64,000 nt of DNA from assembly GCF_011044495.1 (NCBI RefSeq), contig NZ_CP049143.1, forward strand, positions 3,968,001-4,032,000, given 5' to 3'. Shown here one piece after another: positions 39,665-47,760 of this stretch. Under the pieces are notes generated by a model. It made no database searches. It worked only from the letters and a program-made list of their open reading frames with translations, and was not told the origin of the DNA. The stretch is from Roseimicrobium sp. ORNL1 (lineage in GTDB: Bacteria; Verrucomicrobiota; Verrucomicrobiia; Verrucomicrobiales; Verrucomicrobiaceae). Position 1 is the first letter of the stretch, and the number at the start of each line of letters is the position of its first letter. The position numbers and the translations under genes were made by a program.

Positions 39665-40498
39665 TTACGGCACCTTTACCAGTGCGATGGTCGTGTTGTC
39701 CTGCTTGGGATGTTCCGCACAGCGCACGCCAAACAGGAGGGCATCCACGAGTTTGCCGGCGGACGAGGTCTTTCCGAAAGTGAGCAACTCTTCGATTTGA
39801 TCCATGTCCAGAGTCAGCAGACCATCGCTGGCCACGACAATGATGTCGCCGCTCTCGATGGGGTACGGTTCCATGCGGGCATCAACAAGTGTAAGTGGGA
39901 GGCCCATGCAGGCGGACTGGAGCACGTGGCGGTCAGGATGGCGTGCCGCCTCCTCTTCCGTCATCTCGCCCTTCCTCACGCGCTCTTCCAAGATGGGCGC
40001 GAGGGAGTGATCCGCGTTCAAGCGGGTAAGCTTGTCCTTGCGGAAGAGGTACAGCAGGGAGTCCCCCACGCTTACCCAATGCAGATGCGACTGCGTCACC
40101 ACGATTCCCACGAAGGTGCTGCCCATGGGCGCCTTGTCGCAGTTCAGCCGGTTGGAAATCACACGCAGGCTTTCATTCGCCGACTCCAAAGAGACACGCA
40201 TGCGCCACGGCACGCTGAGGGTGCTGCGCTTGTAGGCCTTTACGAATTCGGTGACCAATTGATAGCTGGCTACATTTCCGCCGATGTGCGCGCCGAGGCC
40301 ATCGCCCAGGGCGACAAGCAACTTGGTGACGGGCTTCTCCTTTTTGTCAGAGGCGTCGGCGAAGGCATAGTAATCCTCCTGCTTTTCACGATAGCCGACA
40401 TACTGTCGACCGGCGAAGTCCCGTTCCACATGGAAGGGGCCGGCGGAGTCTGCGGTTGCTGCTGCTGGTGGTGGTGTTGGGGCCGCGATGTCGTTCAC
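39665..40498 (-). CDS. PP2C-family protein phosphatase
   Basis: 277 residues, soluble, with no membrane segment. Motifs of the metal-dependent PPM/PP2C fold appear in order: VGYREKQEDYYAF (first metal Asp), LLVALGDGLGAHIGG (the D-G-x-G-x-H loop), APMGSTFVGIVV, HWVSVGDSLLYLF, SGDIIVVASDGLL and finally KQDNTTIALV, the D-N metal motif. It removes phosphate from Ser/Thr of proteins and normally reverses a Hanks-type kinase; no kinase is in the window. The first 25 residues are Pro/Ala-rich and probably disordered. The aldose epimerase gene precedes it by 8 bases on the same strand, so the two are likely cotranscribed. Confidence 0.88.
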   Translation of the reverse strand: MNDIAAPTPPPAAATADSAGPFHVERDFAGRQYVGYREKQEDYYAFADASDKKEKPVTKLLVALGDGLGAHIGGNVASYQLVTEFVKAYKRSTLSVPWRMRVSLESANESLRVISNRLNCDKAPMGSTFVGIVVTQSHLHWVSVGDSLLYLFRKDKLTRLNADHSLAPILEERVRKGEMTEEEAARHPDRHVLQSACMGLPLTLVDARMEPYPIESGDIIVVASDGLLTLDMDQIEELLTFGKTSSAGKLVDALLFGVRCAEHPKQDNTTIALVKVP

Positions 40499-40506
40499 GT
40501 GTAATG

Positions 40507-41643
40507 TTACTCCGCGCTAAACTTGAAAATGGTGGTGTGCTGGTAGGTATCGCCCGGCCGCAGAACGGTGGAGGGGAATTCGGGGCGATTGGGGCTGTCT
40601 GGATAATGTTGAGTCTCGAAGCAGAAACCAGTGCGGAAGTCATAGGTGTGGCCATTTTTGCACCCCGTGAGCTTCTTTTGGTGATTTCCTGTGTAAAACT
40701 GTACACTAGGTTCGGTGGTAAGCACCTCCAACACGCGTCCAGATGCAGGATCTTTGGCGCGAGCGGCGGTTTTCATGCCCGTACCCCCATTTAATACATA
40801 GTTGTGGTCATATCCTTCGCCGTAGCGCACGGCGGGATAAGACGACCCGATGCGCGCACCGATGCGCTGGGGTGACCGGAAGTCGAGTGGAGTGCCTTCC
40901 ACCGAGGCTATCTGCCCGGTCGGAATAAGTCCTGAGTCGGTCGGCGTGAAGGAGTCCGCATTGATGCTCACCACATGGTTGGTGATGGGACCGCTGCCTT
41001 CGCCGGCGAGGTTGAAATAGCTGTGGTTGGTGAGGTTCACCACCGTCGGCGCGTCCGTGGAGGCCGTGTATTCGACCTCCAGGGAATTGTCATTGGTCAG
41101 GACATAGGTGACCTTGCTGTCGAGTTTACCGGGATACCCCTCTTCCATGTTCGGGCTGGAATAGGTCAGCTCCACGCCGACACCGTTGGAGCGGGAAACC
41201 TCGCGGGACTTCCACACTTTCTTGTCAAAACCGACCTTTCCACCGTGCAGGTGGTTGGGACCATTGTTCACCGCCAGGGCGTATTCCTTGCCATCCAGCG
41301 TGAATTTCCCCTTGCCTATGCGGTTGGCATAACGGCCAGCGACACAGCCAAAGAAGGGATTGCGTGTTTCGTAGTCCTGCAGGGTGTCGAACCCAAGCAC
41401 GACATCGGCAAACTTGCCGTCACGATCCGGCGCGGTGAGGCTCACGATGGTAGCGCCATAGTCGGCGATGCGAACCTCCATCCCCCTGCTGTTACGCAAG
41501 GTATAAAGGGTGACTTTATCACCGGATTTAGTAGTGCCCCAAGTTTGATGATTCACGCTCATGCCGCCCTGACCAATGGACTGGCAGGAACTCAAGCCGA
41601 GCGTGGCAGCAACGGCAAAGAAAATCAAGGGAGCGTGCTTCAT
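40507..41643 (-). CDS. galM: aldose 1-epimerase, lipoprotein form
   Basis: 378 residues from the ATG at 41643 (MKHAPLIFFAVAATLGLSSC). The LSSC lipobox puts the mature N-terminus at Cys20, so this mutarotase is exported and lipid-anchored, whereas classical GalM is cytoplasmic. It interconverts alpha and beta anomers of hexoses. Family landmarks: ADYGATIVSLTAPDR, GCVAGRYANRIGKG, NHLHGGKVGFDKKVW, VVNLTNHSYFNLAG with the catalytic His, GEGYDHNYVL, and the catalytic Glu in FCFETQHYPDSPN. Outer-membrane or periplasmic placement suggests use with polysaccharide breakdown products. It starts the galM-PP2C pair on the minus strand; a longer start at 41664 is possible. Confidence 0.92.
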   Translation of the reverse strand: MKHAPLIFFAVAATLGLSSCQSIGQGGMSVNHQTWGTTKSGDKVTLYTLRNSRGMEVRIADYGATIVSLTAPDRDGKFADVVLGFDTLQDYETRNPFFGCVAGRYANRIGKGKFTLDGKEYALAVNNGPNHLHGGKVGFDKKVWKSREVSRSNGVGVELTYSSPNMEEGYPGKLDSKVTYVLTNDNSLEVEYTASTDAPTVVNLTNHSYFNLAGEGSGPITNHVVSINADSFTPTDSGLIPTGQIASVEGTPLDFRSPQRIGARIGSSYPAVRYGEGYDHNYVLNGGTGMKTAARAKDPASGRVLEVLTTEPSVQFYTGNHQKKLTGCKNGHTYDFRTGFCFETQHYPDSPNRPEFPSTVLRPGDTYQHTTIFKFSAE

Positions 41644-41795
41644 CTTGTGCAATTTAGGACGCATCATTGCAACTTGGTTGTGCGGCGTCAATACCTACGG
41701 TGCGGTCATGAAAACGACATCGTTCCTGAAGGCGAAAGTTCATTGAATATCACGGCGTATTCGCCAACCAATCCGATTCGCAATCTCTCCCGCTC

Positions 41796-43067
41796 ATGAA
41801 GCATTGCTTACTCATTGCCAGCGCCACCGCCTTCATCTCCGCCGCAGTCCTGCCCTCCTCCTTGTTGGCGCAGGCTACACCTGCGGCACCGGCCCCAGCT
41901 CCGAACGCCACCGAGACCAAGCCGGCTCCTGCGCCCGCGCCCTCTCCGGCCCCGGCTCCCGCGCCCGCGCCAGAAAAGAAGGCCGACGCTCCCAAGCCCG
42001 CCGAGCCCAAACCTGCTCCGGCTCCGGCTCCCGCTCCTGCACCGGCACCGGCCAAACCAGAAGAGAAAAAGCCAGAGGCGGCCAAACCTGCGGAAAAGAA
42101 ACCAGAACCAGCCAAGCCTGCGACTCCGGCACCCGCACCCACTCCAGCTCCAGCCACGGCTGAGAAGAAGCCCGACGCGCCAAAACCTGCTCCCGCTCCT
42201 GCGGAGAAGAAACCTGATGCACCAAAACCCGCTGCTACCGCAGCAGCACCGGCACCTGCCAAGCCCGAGGAAAAAAAGCCTGAGCCTCCCAAGCCCCAGC
42301 CCATCTTCAAAGACAAGAATCTGGAGGCTGCCGTACGCAAGCAGGTCTTCGCCAAGCGGGAGAACAACGAACCCATCGTGGCGGCAGACGTGGAGAGCGT
42401 CTCTTTTGTGCAGGGCAAGGGCATGAAAATCACCGACCTGAGCGGCCTGGAACACTGCAAGGCATTGGCCCAGCTCGAACTGCCCAACAATGAGATCAAG
42501 GACCTCTCCCCCATCAAGAATTTGGAGCGTCTCCAATTCGTGGATCTGCAGAACAACCAGATCAGCGACATCGGCCCGATTGGTACGCTGAAGGCGCTGC
42601 AGTACCTGGAGCTCACGAACAACAAGGTCACAGACGTCACTCCGCTGGGGAACATTCCCGCCCTTACGTCCGTCTATCTGACGAATAACCAGGTCAAGGA
42701 CGCCGCCGCTCTTTTCAAGCTGCCCAAGCTTTCCTCGCTGTACCTTGAGGGCAATCAGCTCACCAGCCTCAACGGCATCGGCGCCTGCAAGTGGCTCGGC
42801 ATGCTCAACCTGAAGAACAACCAGATCGTGGACCTGGCGCCGCTGGAACCGCTGATGGAACTACGCTGGCTCTTCATCGACGGCAACAAGGTTGCCGATA
42901 TCGCGCCTCTGCATCGCATGCTGAAGAAGGACATGGATGGCCCGCGTGAGTTCGCCCCCTACTTGAACCTCTACCTCGGCGGCAACCCGCTTTCGGATCC
43001 GTCAAAGGCGCTCGTCGAAGAACTCAAGAAGATGAGCCTGAGGGTGAACGACGTGGTGACGAAGTAG
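41796..43067 (+). CDS. exported leucine-rich-repeat protein with Pro/Ala/Lys linker
   Basis: 423 residues. Signal peptide MKHCLLIASATAFISAAV...SLLA is cleaved near residue 25. Residues about 27-168 are a low-complexity linker of APAPAP, EKKPE and AKPE units; this type of sequence commonly spans peptidoglycan. Residues about 200-395 hold roughly eight 22-residue leucine-rich repeats of the internalin/SDS22 type, such as LAQLELPNNEIKDLSPIKNL and LQYLELTNNKVTDVTPLGNI, with N-N-x-I/V at the turn. The repeat cap at the N-side (DLSGLEHCKAL) is preceded by KDKNLEAAVRKQVF, as in many bacterial LRR proteins. It is a probable protein-binding surface or periplasmic scaffold. The start at 41796 has no strong ribosome binding site. 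Confidence 0.88.
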   Translation: MKHCLLIASATAFISAAVLPSSLLAQATPAAPAPAPNATETKPAPAPAPSPAPAPAPAPEKKADAPKPAEPKPAPAPAPAPAPAPAKPEEKKPEAAKPAEKKPEPAKPATPAPAPTPAPATAEKKPDAPKPAPAPAEKKPDAPKPAATAAAPAPAKPEEKKPEPPKPQPIFKDKNLEAAVRKQVFAKRENNEPIVAADVESVSFVQGKGMKITDLSGLEHCKALAQLELPNNEIKDLSPIKNLERLQFVDLQNNQISDIGPIGTLKALQYLELTNNKVTDVTPLGNIPALTSVYLTNNQVKDAAALFKLPKLSSLYLEGNQLTSLNGIGACKWLGMLNLKNNQIVDLAPLEPLMELRWLFIDGNKVADIAPLHRMLKKDMDGPREFAPYLNLYLGGNPLSDPSKALVEELKKMSLRVNDVVTK

Positions 43068-43081
43068 CCAACGTAGCTTGC

Positions 43082-43166
43082 GAGTCCCTTCACGAGGATG
43101 GCCTGACGCCAAAACTCGCGAAGGGATTCCTCCCACGTCGGGCTGCGCTAACGCGAGTTACGTGGA
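43082..43166. repeat. stem-loop element related to 39613-39660
   Basis: AACTCGCG (43113-43120) pairs with CGCGAGTT (43152-43159); GAGTCCCTTCACGAG upstream also nearly pairs with CTCGCGAAGGGATTC, giving alternative folds. The stretch GCGAAGGGATT...GGCTGCGC-AACGCGAG matches 39617-39655 at about four positions in five. It follows the LRR stop at 43067 and could end its transcript. Confidence 0.55.
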
Positions 43167-43236
43167 GCTTGGACTACTTTTCACATCCACTTGTATTGAG
43201 GAGATTTGTGCCTATGTAGTGTGCTTGTCTCCCTTC

Positions 43237-43938
43237 ATGAAATCCACTCTGTCCTCCGCCAAAGCACCGTTCGTCCAGCTCCTGACAGCCCGGTTTTTGA
43301 CATTGGCAGTCGCTTCTGCATTTGGCCTCACTCTCGCCTCGTGCGCCTCCAAGCCCAAGCCTGCTCCCCAGCCCCAGAAGTCGCAGGCATTCCAAATGTA
43401 TGAGTGGAACGCCGAACTGGCCGCGAAGACCACCGCGCCGGCTTCCGTGGTGATCTATCTGGACAAGCAGAAAGCGCACTTCTTCAAGGGACGCCAGCAG
43501 GTCGGCTGGACCTACGTAGCCTCCGGCACCGCCTCGCACCCGACCCCAAGCGGCAGCTTCAAGGTCATGGAAAAGACGCCGGACAAGATTTCCAATCTGT
43601 ACGGCAAGCTGCTGGACTTCGACGGCAATGTCGTGGACGGCGATTTCAACATCTCCAAGGACACCCTCCCGGAGGGCTACCGCTTCTCCCCTGCCCGCAT
43701 GCCACTCTACATGCGCCTGACCAGCGACGGCGTGGGCATGCACGTGGGCCCCATCCCGAAGCCCGGCCGCGCAGCCTCCCATGGGTGCATCCGCCTTCCC
43801 CGCTTCATGGCAGAGAAGTTTTTCGCCAATGTGTCCGTGGGCACCCCGGTGACCATCCACGCGACCAGCCCGGCGGATGGCGTTGCTGTGGCACCGACCG
43901 CTGCGGAAAAGAAGAAGGGACTCTTCAGCGGATCGTAG
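43237..43938 (+). CDS. L,D-transpeptidase (YkuD family) lipoprotein
   Basis: 233 residues from the ATG at 43237; the frame is open to 43078 but only MKSTLSSAKAPFVQLLTARF starts a signal peptide. LTLASC gives a lipobox with Cys36. The YkuD domain spans about residues 70-210: VVIYLDKQKAHFFKGRQQVG, ASGTASHPTPSGSF, then GVGMHVGP and the catalytic SHGCIRLP with Cys184 and the His before it. The family makes 3-3 crosslinks in peptidoglycan or attaches proteins to it by acting on a tetrapeptide donor. The short domain between GSFKV and the active site includes DGDFNISKDTLPEG. A run of AAEKKKGLF closes the protein. It follows the LRR gene and its 3' stem-loop. Confidence 0.9.
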   Translation: MKSTLSSAKAPFVQLLTARFLTLAVASAFGLTLASCASKPKPAPQPQKSQAFQMYEWNAELAAKTTAPASVVIYLDKQKAHFFKGRQQVGWTYVASGTASHPTPSGSFKVMEKTPDKISNLYGKLLDFDGNVVDGDFNISKDTLPEGYRFSPARMPLYMRLTSDGVGMHVGPIPKPGRAASHGCIRLPRFMAEKFFANVSVGTPVTIHATSPADGVAVAPTAAEKKKGLFSGS

Positions 43939-44047
43939 GATTCGCTTGAAGGTACTCCAGGGCGGTTTGATGAACCGCGGCTGCACGAAGTTCCGAGCGA
44001 ACGCCCCGCTCCGCAGTCGCTGGGCTGGGAGCTCGTGAAGCAAGGCC

Positions 44048-44506
44048 ATGCGCGCGCTTTCCTCGATCCCACCGCTGCCTCCAGAGCACCTCGAAGGTGA
44101 CTCTGTCACGTTGCGATTCGCGACCCTCGTTCCGGGTGATGCGGCACTCGGGTTCGTGCCCTACTACCATTTCCGCATTTTGGTGGGTGGCACCGATGTT
44201 GGTCACATCAATTTGCGCGTAGGCGACACTGAGCACGTCCTGCGGAGCGCTGGGCACATCGGGTTCGAGATTGCCGCACCTCACCGGGGCCATCGGTACG
44301 CCCTTTCCGCCTGCCGTGCGCTCGCTTCGTTTGCCCGCTCCCTTTCCGAACGATTCATCCTCACTTGCGATCCGGACAACCACCCCTCCCGGCGGACCCT
44401 CGAACTCCTCGGCGCGGCATTTATCGACGAGGTTTCAGTGCCCATGCACGACCCTCACTATGCGCGCGGATCACGGACCAAGCTACGATTTGAGTGGACT
44501 CCCTGA
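44048..44506 (+). CDS. GNAT-family N-acetyltransferase
   Basis: 152 residues, the usual size for a single GNAT domain, which moves an acetyl group from acetyl-CoA to an amine. FRILVGGTDVGHINLRVGD forms the beta2-beta3 hairpin; HIGFEIAAPHRGHRYALSAC carries the pyrophosphate-binding R-G-H-x-Y/G-x-A region (motif A, with Arg/Gly spacing as in RimJ/RimL-like members); LTCDPDNHPSRRTLELLGA is motif B with the typical D-x-x-N-x-x-S. The substrate is unknown. It lies between the L,D-transpeptidase and the convergent small membrane protein. Confidence 0.82.
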   Translation: MRALSSIPPLPPEHLEGDSVTLRFATLVPGDAALGFVPYYHFRILVGGTDVGHINLRVGDTEHVLRSAGHIGFEIAAPHRGHRYALSACRALASFARSLSERFILTCDPDNHPSRRTLELLGAAFIDEVSVPMHDPHYARGSRTKLRFEWTP

Positions 44507-44532
44507 ATGCGGCTGACCCTGCTTGTCGCCCG

Positions 44533-44919
44533 CTAGAAAACCCCGTCACACCAGAGGCGGTAACGCTGGAAAATCGAGGCAAAAGGAGGGTACTTCTCCG
44601 CGAAATGCACCGGCGCGTAGATGATCTGCATCCACACGGGTCTCTTGGGCAGCTCGTTGTATTTGAGCTGCACAATCTCGAACCCTCCCTCACGAGCAGA
44701 CATACTGGAGGGTCCTGAGGTTGAAGTACTGGCACCGCTGCCTGCCGCAGTCGCATCCGCAGCGGGACCTGGCGCAATACCCACGGGCAGCGTGCGGCTG
44801 TTCTGTGCGTAGTGTCTCTCATGCCACGCCTCCACCGGCGGACAGCTCGCCACGTAGAGCAGGACACCGGCGGACACCCAAAACCAAAGATGTGTTCTCC
44901 CACCCGCGGGGCTGCTCAT
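44533..44919 (-). CDS. small membrane-anchored protein of unknown function
   Basis: 128 residues from the ATG at 44919 (MSSPAGGRTHLWFWVSAGVL); the in-frame extension to 45168 is Ser/Arg-rich and looks non-coding. One N-terminal hydrophobic stretch, HLWFWVSAGVLLYVASC, acts as a signal anchor or lipoprotein signal. The middle is low complexity (GPAADATAAGSGASTSTSGP) and the C-terminus is conserved-looking, with VQLKYNELPKRPVWMQIIYA and FAEKYPPFASIFQRYRLWCD. No family is recognised. It is convergent with the acetyltransferase gene, 26 bases between stops. Confidence 0.6.
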   Translation of the reverse strand: MSSPAGGRTHLWFWVSAGVLLYVASCPPVEAWHERHYAQNSRTLPVGIAPGPAADATAAGSGASTSTSGPSSMSAREGGFEIVQLKYNELPKRPVWMQIIYAPVHFAEKYPPFASIFQRYRLWCDGVF

Positions 44920-45182
44920 GGGCGGAGTATGTGCAAAACGTGCACATAAGGCAATACTTAAGCGAAATCTGCCTGTGCGTGAGGGGGATGGGGCCTCATG
45001 GGCGGATGAAGATTGGCTGCAAAGCAGCGAAAGCAGCAGGGCAACAAAGGTTGATTGGTGCCGTGAGGGCACCCATCCGCTAAGATCAAAAAAATGGAAG
45101 GTCCCTCTCGGAAACCTTCCATCAAGTCTTTGCTGGTTGGCTGCTTTGCGTTTTCCCAAAACAGCCACGAGCCAGCACCCGA

Positions 45183-47033
45183 CTAGGCCGCAGCCGTGAT
45201 GTACGGGCGGATGGCTACAACGCGCACCTTGCGGCTGGCTCCGGAATCAGTCGGCACCTCGGACTCTTCTCCGGGCTTTTTGCCGATGAGAGCCTTGGCC
45301 ATTTCGGACAGGTAGGAAAGGATGTGCTTATCCGGATCGCCATCCCACGCGCCGAGGATGGTGTAGGTCTGCTTCGCGCCGGTCACGACGTCTTCGATGT
45401 CCACAATGGTGCCGATGCCCACCGTCTCGGTGCTGGAGCCGACGAAATCCGTACCACGAGCGTTGCGCAGTTCGCGCTCGTACTTGGACTGCAAACGCAA
45501 GAGCACCGCCTGCTGCTGACGGGCAGACTTGTACTCGAAGTTTTCGCGAAGGTCGCCGTACTCGCGGGCAATCTGGATATCCTTCTTGTTTTGCGGAATC
45601 TTGTTCTTGACCAGATCCTCAAGGTCCACCTTGCGCTTCTCCATGCTCTCCCACGAGACCACGAGTGCGGACTCCTGGCGGCTGGCATTGTTCTCCATGA
45701 GCTCCTGGAGTTCCGGTCGCGCCTTGATGAGGCGGCCCATGAGGGAGCGGCGGGTGAGGTCGTCAAACACCTGGGAGGCGAGGATGCGCTTCGAGAAGAG
45801 GCGCAGCTCGTCATCATCCGCATCTTTCACCATCTCGCCAACAAGTCCGGCGTCTTCGGCGAAGGCATCATAGAGACGGCCCACGCGTTTCGGTCCGCCA
45901 GCGGCATTGTCGTCCTCGATGGCACTGATGATGGCATTGCCGAGATCGATGTCGAACACGCTCTCGGACTTGCCATTGCGCTCCTTGCACATCCAGATGA
46001 GGAGATCCGTGCTGAGCTGGCGGTTGCGCACGGAGCGCTTCAGGAACTCGGCGAGCTGGTCCAGCTCATCATTGGCATCGAGCACAGCGGCGATTTCCGC
46101 CACGGCACGGCCACCGGTCTTGGTGAGGTGGTTCAGCGATTCCTGCACCCAGGCGCGCTCAGGGAAGGCGGATGGGAAGGCGCGGTAGAAACGGCTGAGC
46201 AAAGCGGCTGGCAGCGCGGAGCTGGCCTCTGCGAGCGTAGGACGTGCATCGCGCAGCAGTTCCTCAATCTTAAAGGAACCCTCTGGTAGCGCGGCCTTGG
46301 CCACTTCTGCGAGTTCGTCACGGGCGAGCAGGAGCTGGAGCGCCTCCTTGGGGTGCAGCTTCCAAGCCTTGCGCACGGTATTGCTCACTTCGTCAAAAGC
46401 AGGAGCGAGCTGCGTGGACCTGTCGGTAAAAAGATCGAGATCCTTCTGGATGCGGGCCAGAGCGGTGAGCTTGGCCTTCATGTCGCGGGCTTTCGCAAGA
46501 TCCGCGATCATGGCATCCGCGGGGGTGACACCTTCAGCATCGCGGCGCATCAGCAGTTCCGTACGCTTCGCGGGCACCACCACATGGCGGCGGTCCTTCA
46601 ATGCCTTCTTCGCTGCTGACCACCAGGTCTTGTAGTCCGCGGCAGAGACAACGCGGGGCGACAGAAGCGCTTCCAAGGCATCGAGCGACATGGAATTGCC
46701 GTGGCTCTTCAAAGAGAGCTCCACGAGTTCGGCGGGATTTTCCGTGGCCAGTTTCTTGAGTCCATCGAGATCCGCCACGCGGCGGGCCAGCAGGTGTTCG
46801 TCGGGAAGAAGGTCGAGAGAACCAATGGCAAAGGAGAGCTTGAGCGGATGGCCCTTCTTCTCTTCGAAGTCCACCACCAGGCGATCACCCAGGAGGTCCC
46901 ATTCAGCGATGCGGCCTGCTCCCCAGCTTTTGTGCACGACACAGGCTCCTGCTTGCAGCTTGCTGAGTTTTTCTCCGTCAGGGCGGGAGAGCTTGCCTGC
47001 TTGAACCAGTTTTTCAGCCTCGGGGTGCATCAT
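45183..47033 (-). CDS. greA: GreA-type transcription elongation factor with long N-terminal extension
   Basis: 616 residues, against about 158 for ordinary GreA. The last ~150 residues are the GreA module: IQIAREYGDLRENFEYKSAR (about residue 485) matches the coiled-coil tip of GreA with its Asp and Glu that coordinate Mg in the RNA polymerase channel, and YTILGAWDGDPDKHILSYLS through AKALIGKKPGEESEV is the FKBP-like C-terminal domain. The first ~75 residues (VVHKSWGAGRIAEWDLLGDR, VVDFEEKKGH) resemble a CarD/Tudor-like beta domain, and about 380 residues of helical sequence lie between. Chlamydial GreA proteins have a comparable extended form. It should rescue backtracked RNA polymerase. The start could be either of two adjacent ATGs. 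Confidence 0.88.
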   Translation of the reverse strand: MMHPEAEKLVQAGKLSRPDGEKLSKLQAGACVVHKSWGAGRIAEWDLLGDRLVVDFEEKKGHPLKLSFAIGSLDLLPDEHLLARRVADLDGLKKLATENPAELVELSLKSHGNSMSLDALEALLSPRVVSAADYKTWWSAAKKALKDRRHVVVPAKRTELLMRRDAEGVTPADAMIADLAKARDMKAKLTALARIQKDLDLFTDRSTQLAPAFDEVSNTVRKAWKLHPKEALQLLLARDELAEVAKAALPEGSFKIEELLRDARPTLAEASSALPAALLSRFYRAFPSAFPERAWVQESLNHLTKTGGRAVAEIAAVLDANDELDQLAEFLKRSVRNRQLSTDLLIWMCKERNGKSESVFDIDLGNAIISAIEDDNAAGGPKRVGRLYDAFAEDAGLVGEMVKDADDDELRLFSKRILASQVFDDLTRRSLMGRLIKARPELQELMENNASRQESALVVSWESMEKRKVDLEDLVKNKIPQNKKDIQIAREYGDLRENFEYKSARQQQAVLLRLQSKYERELRNARGTDFVGSSTETVGIGTIVDIEDVVTGAKQTYTILGAWDGDPDKHILSYLSEMAKALIGKKPGEESEVPTDSGASRKVRVVAIRPYITAAA

Positions 47034-47194
47034 GGGAGGGTGAGGATAGAAAGCAGGGCCCCCGGTGCAAAGGAAATGTCATGTCGCACCGCGGATGTGT
47101 GGTGGATGTTTCAGGGAGAGAGATTTCCGTGGTAAGAATGTGGTTTTCAGGCTTGCCAAGGCATGGCGGCTTTGGCTAACTGGAATGGAATTTC

Positions 47195-47614
47195 ATGAAA
47201 AACCGAATTATTCTCCTCCTCGCCGGTGCTCTTCTCGTGAGCACGCCTGTATTTGCTGACATCCAGGCATCCCCTGCCAGCAAGTGGGACTGGAGCCGCA
47301 AGCTCTCCCGCTCGCTCGCCAACGTCGCCTACGGCTGGTCGGAATACCCCATTCAATGGCAGAAGGTGAATGAGGAAGACGGCAACAGCGCCGCTTTCAC
47401 CTCCGGCATCGTGCAGGGCACGCATCGCACCGTGGTGCGCCTCGGCTACGGTTTGTATGAGTTCACCACCTTCCCCTTCCCCACTTACAAGGGTGGCTAT
47501 CGCCCACCTTACCGGACGAAGGAACGCTTCAACACCTGGAAAGGTTATCAGGAGTTCCCGCCGCAGGTGGGCTTCACCTCGCAGGCAGGATACAGCCGCA
47601 ACCAGAGCTGGTAA
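47195..47614 (+). CDS. exosortase system-associated protein, TIGR04073-type
   Basis: 139 residues. Signal peptide MKNRIILLLAGALLVSTPVF ends near FAD. RKLSRSLANVAYGWSEYPIQ is the hallmark of a family (TIGR04073) that occurs in genomes with PEP-CTERM/exosortase systems; the next part, GIVQGTHRTVVRLGYGLYEF then TTFPFPTYKGGYRPPY, also fits. Its function is unknown. It is likely periplasmic. No exosortase or PEP-CTERM gene is adjacent; the nearest ones in the window are the giant protein (20466-39089) and the exosortase at 10514. It is followed by a strong terminator, so it is a single-gene unit. Confidence 0.82.
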   Translation: MKNRIILLLAGALLVSTPVFADIQASPASKWDWSRKLSRSLANVAYGWSEYPIQWQKVNEEDGNSAAFTSGIVQGTHRTVVRLGYGLYEFTTFPFPTYKGGYRPPYRTKERFNTWKGYQEFPPQVGFTSQAGYSRNQSW

Positions 47615-47648
47615 GCTGGCTGACAGCCTGACCACATCTTAGCCTTTC

Positions 47649-47678
47649 AAAAAGCCCGGCAGTGATGCCGGGCTTTTT
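47649..47678 (+). terminator. rho-independent terminator after the TIGR04073-type gene
   Basis: AAAAAGCCCGGCA (47649-47661) pairs exactly with TGCCGGGCTTTTT (47666-47678) over the loop GTGA, and a T-rich tail follows. It starts 35 bases after the stop at 47614. Confidence 0.92.
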
Positions 47679-47760
47679 GTTTGGTGCGCGCAAAGTCCCG
47701 CCCCCCCCGCATTTCGAAAATAGTTGCAGCGGAATGCTGCGGTCGACGGTCTAAGGAGGG

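Noticed and set aside
41808-42536. 242-codon antisense frame rich in Gly/Arg/Phe/Ser over the LRR gene
   Set aside because: It is the reverse of the Pro/Ala/Lys linker of the real protein, which explains its apparent low complexity.
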